Below, piece by piece: positions 63,395-64,000 of a DNA stretch of 64,000 bases. The position numbers were made by a program, and so were the translations under genes. The notes beneath the pieces were generated by a model. That model did not search any database. It worked only from the letters and a program-made list of their open reading frames with translations, and was not told the origin of the DNA. Positions within the stretch are counted from its first letter, which is position 1. The number at the start of each line of letters is the position of its first letter. This stretch comes from Lineus longissimus (taxonomy: Eukaryota; Nemertea; Pilidiophora; Heteronemertea; Lineidae): the NCBI RefSeq assembly GCF_910592395.1, contig NC_088318.1:15996349-16060348 (forward strand), written 5' to 3'.

Positions 63395-63818
63395 ATCAGG
63401 TTATTGAGCTAAATGTCGAAATATCTCCCACGAGTACGGTCTGATTGGTATTCTGTAGAGGATGTGCGAGAGACTGGTGGAGAGCCTGCTTGAGTATTGG
63501 GCGGAATATACAGTTGGTGTTTCGAAAAGGGTGTCCATTTCGACCCATTCGCCTACTCGGAAATTGTCAGAATATCAAGAATGTGTTCCCATCCATGTAC
63601 ATCTTAGCGAAGTAACTTAACATATAACGTATCAGAAAAAAACATACTAATGAACAGATGTTTTAGCAAAGATGTTACATCATGTACATTTTCCTACGTT
63701 CTGTAAAACTTGTACTTACTAAGCATGTGATAAATCTATGGCGCCAGATTATCGAGCTAAAAGTCGAAATATCTCTCATATCATGGGGGTTGTCTGTTTG
63801 CTATTCTGTCGAGGATGT
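63395..63818 (+). repeat. Direct repeat pair about 346 bases apart
   Basis: 63395-63472 and 63741-63818 share ATTGAGCTAAA or ATCGAGCTAAA, GTCGAAATATCTC, and ATTCTGT followed by GAGGATGTG at the same spacing. They are two diverged copies of an unidentified repeat. Confidence 0.65.
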
Positions 63819-64000
63819 GTGCCCGGGACCTGAGTGTTGTCATTATTGGCAATGGCAGTGCCAGGAGAGGCTGCTTGACATAAAAAATATTGGGCCTCGT
63901 GCTGTCGATGTACGTACCTCTTACTGTCATTTTCATCCATGTATCTACCATGCATGTTTCGAAAACAACTATCCCAGCGTATGCATACCTAGTCTACTCT

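Larger units (their letters stand above)
59659..64000. other. Gene-poor right end
   Basis: No convincing coding exon on either strand over 4.3 kb. Short frames at 60159-60365, 61554-61947 and 62534-62725 show no motifs, signal peptide or splice support. Repeats seen: hairpin element at 61481-61637, palindromic GACCG words at 61375-61435 and a direct repeat at 63395-63818. Confidence 0.4.

Overview
The window is eukaryotic, intron-rich DNA from an animal. Coding sequence is split into short exons with GT/GC...AG junctions, introns are mostly 0.2-2 kb, and there are SINE, LINE, MITE and Tc1-type repeats. The gene set (secreted alpha carbonic anhydrases, an aquaporin, a fibrocystin-L-like giant receptor, a synaptotagmin-14/16-like membrane exon) and the many ACATGTA-type words suggest a marine invertebrate such as a lancelet, echinoderm, hemichordate or lophotrochozoan. 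I cannot fix the phylum from the sequence alone.

Layout: 0.7-3.4 kb and 4.4-10.2 kb on the minus strand hold two tandem secreted alpha carbonic anhydrase genes with the same eight-exon plan. 10.7-12.2 kb holds a decayed Sleeping Beauty-like Tc1 transposon. 13.5-15.7 kb on the plus strand is a three-exon aquaporin whose selectivity-filter positions look highly unusual. 16.8-48.1 kb on the minus strand is one gene that I could thread through 54 exons (about 4660 codons). It has a signal peptide, IPT domains, PA14, more IPT domains, G8, parallel beta-helix, a second G8, a second beta-helix, a convertase-type basic site, one membrane span and a proline-rich tail: the architecture of PKHD1L1 (fibrocystin-L). 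49.1-50.8 kb on the plus strand is a four-exon gene for an acidic, secreted, cysteine-rich protein that I do not recognise. 52.3-52.9 kb on the minus strand carries two exons resembling the N-terminus of synaptotagmin 14/16, with no C2 domain exons in the window. The rest (52.9-64 kb) is repeat-rich and holds a 5'-truncated LINE, several MITE-like hairpins, tandem duplications and a SINE-like fragment.

The carbonic anhydrases and the aquaporin are neighbours that could plausibly work together in CO2/bicarbonate/water handling at an epithelium or calcifying surface, but nothing in the sequence proves co-function. The most notable items are the aquaporin with a replaced ar/R filter, the modular cysteine-rich secreted protein, the orphan synaptotagmin-like membrane module, recurrent GC-AG introns, and the inverted-repeat/direct-repeat Tc1 element. 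Exon boundaries were placed by hand from splice sites and reading-frame phase. In all genes the phases close, except at one junction in the giant gene, which is flagged.
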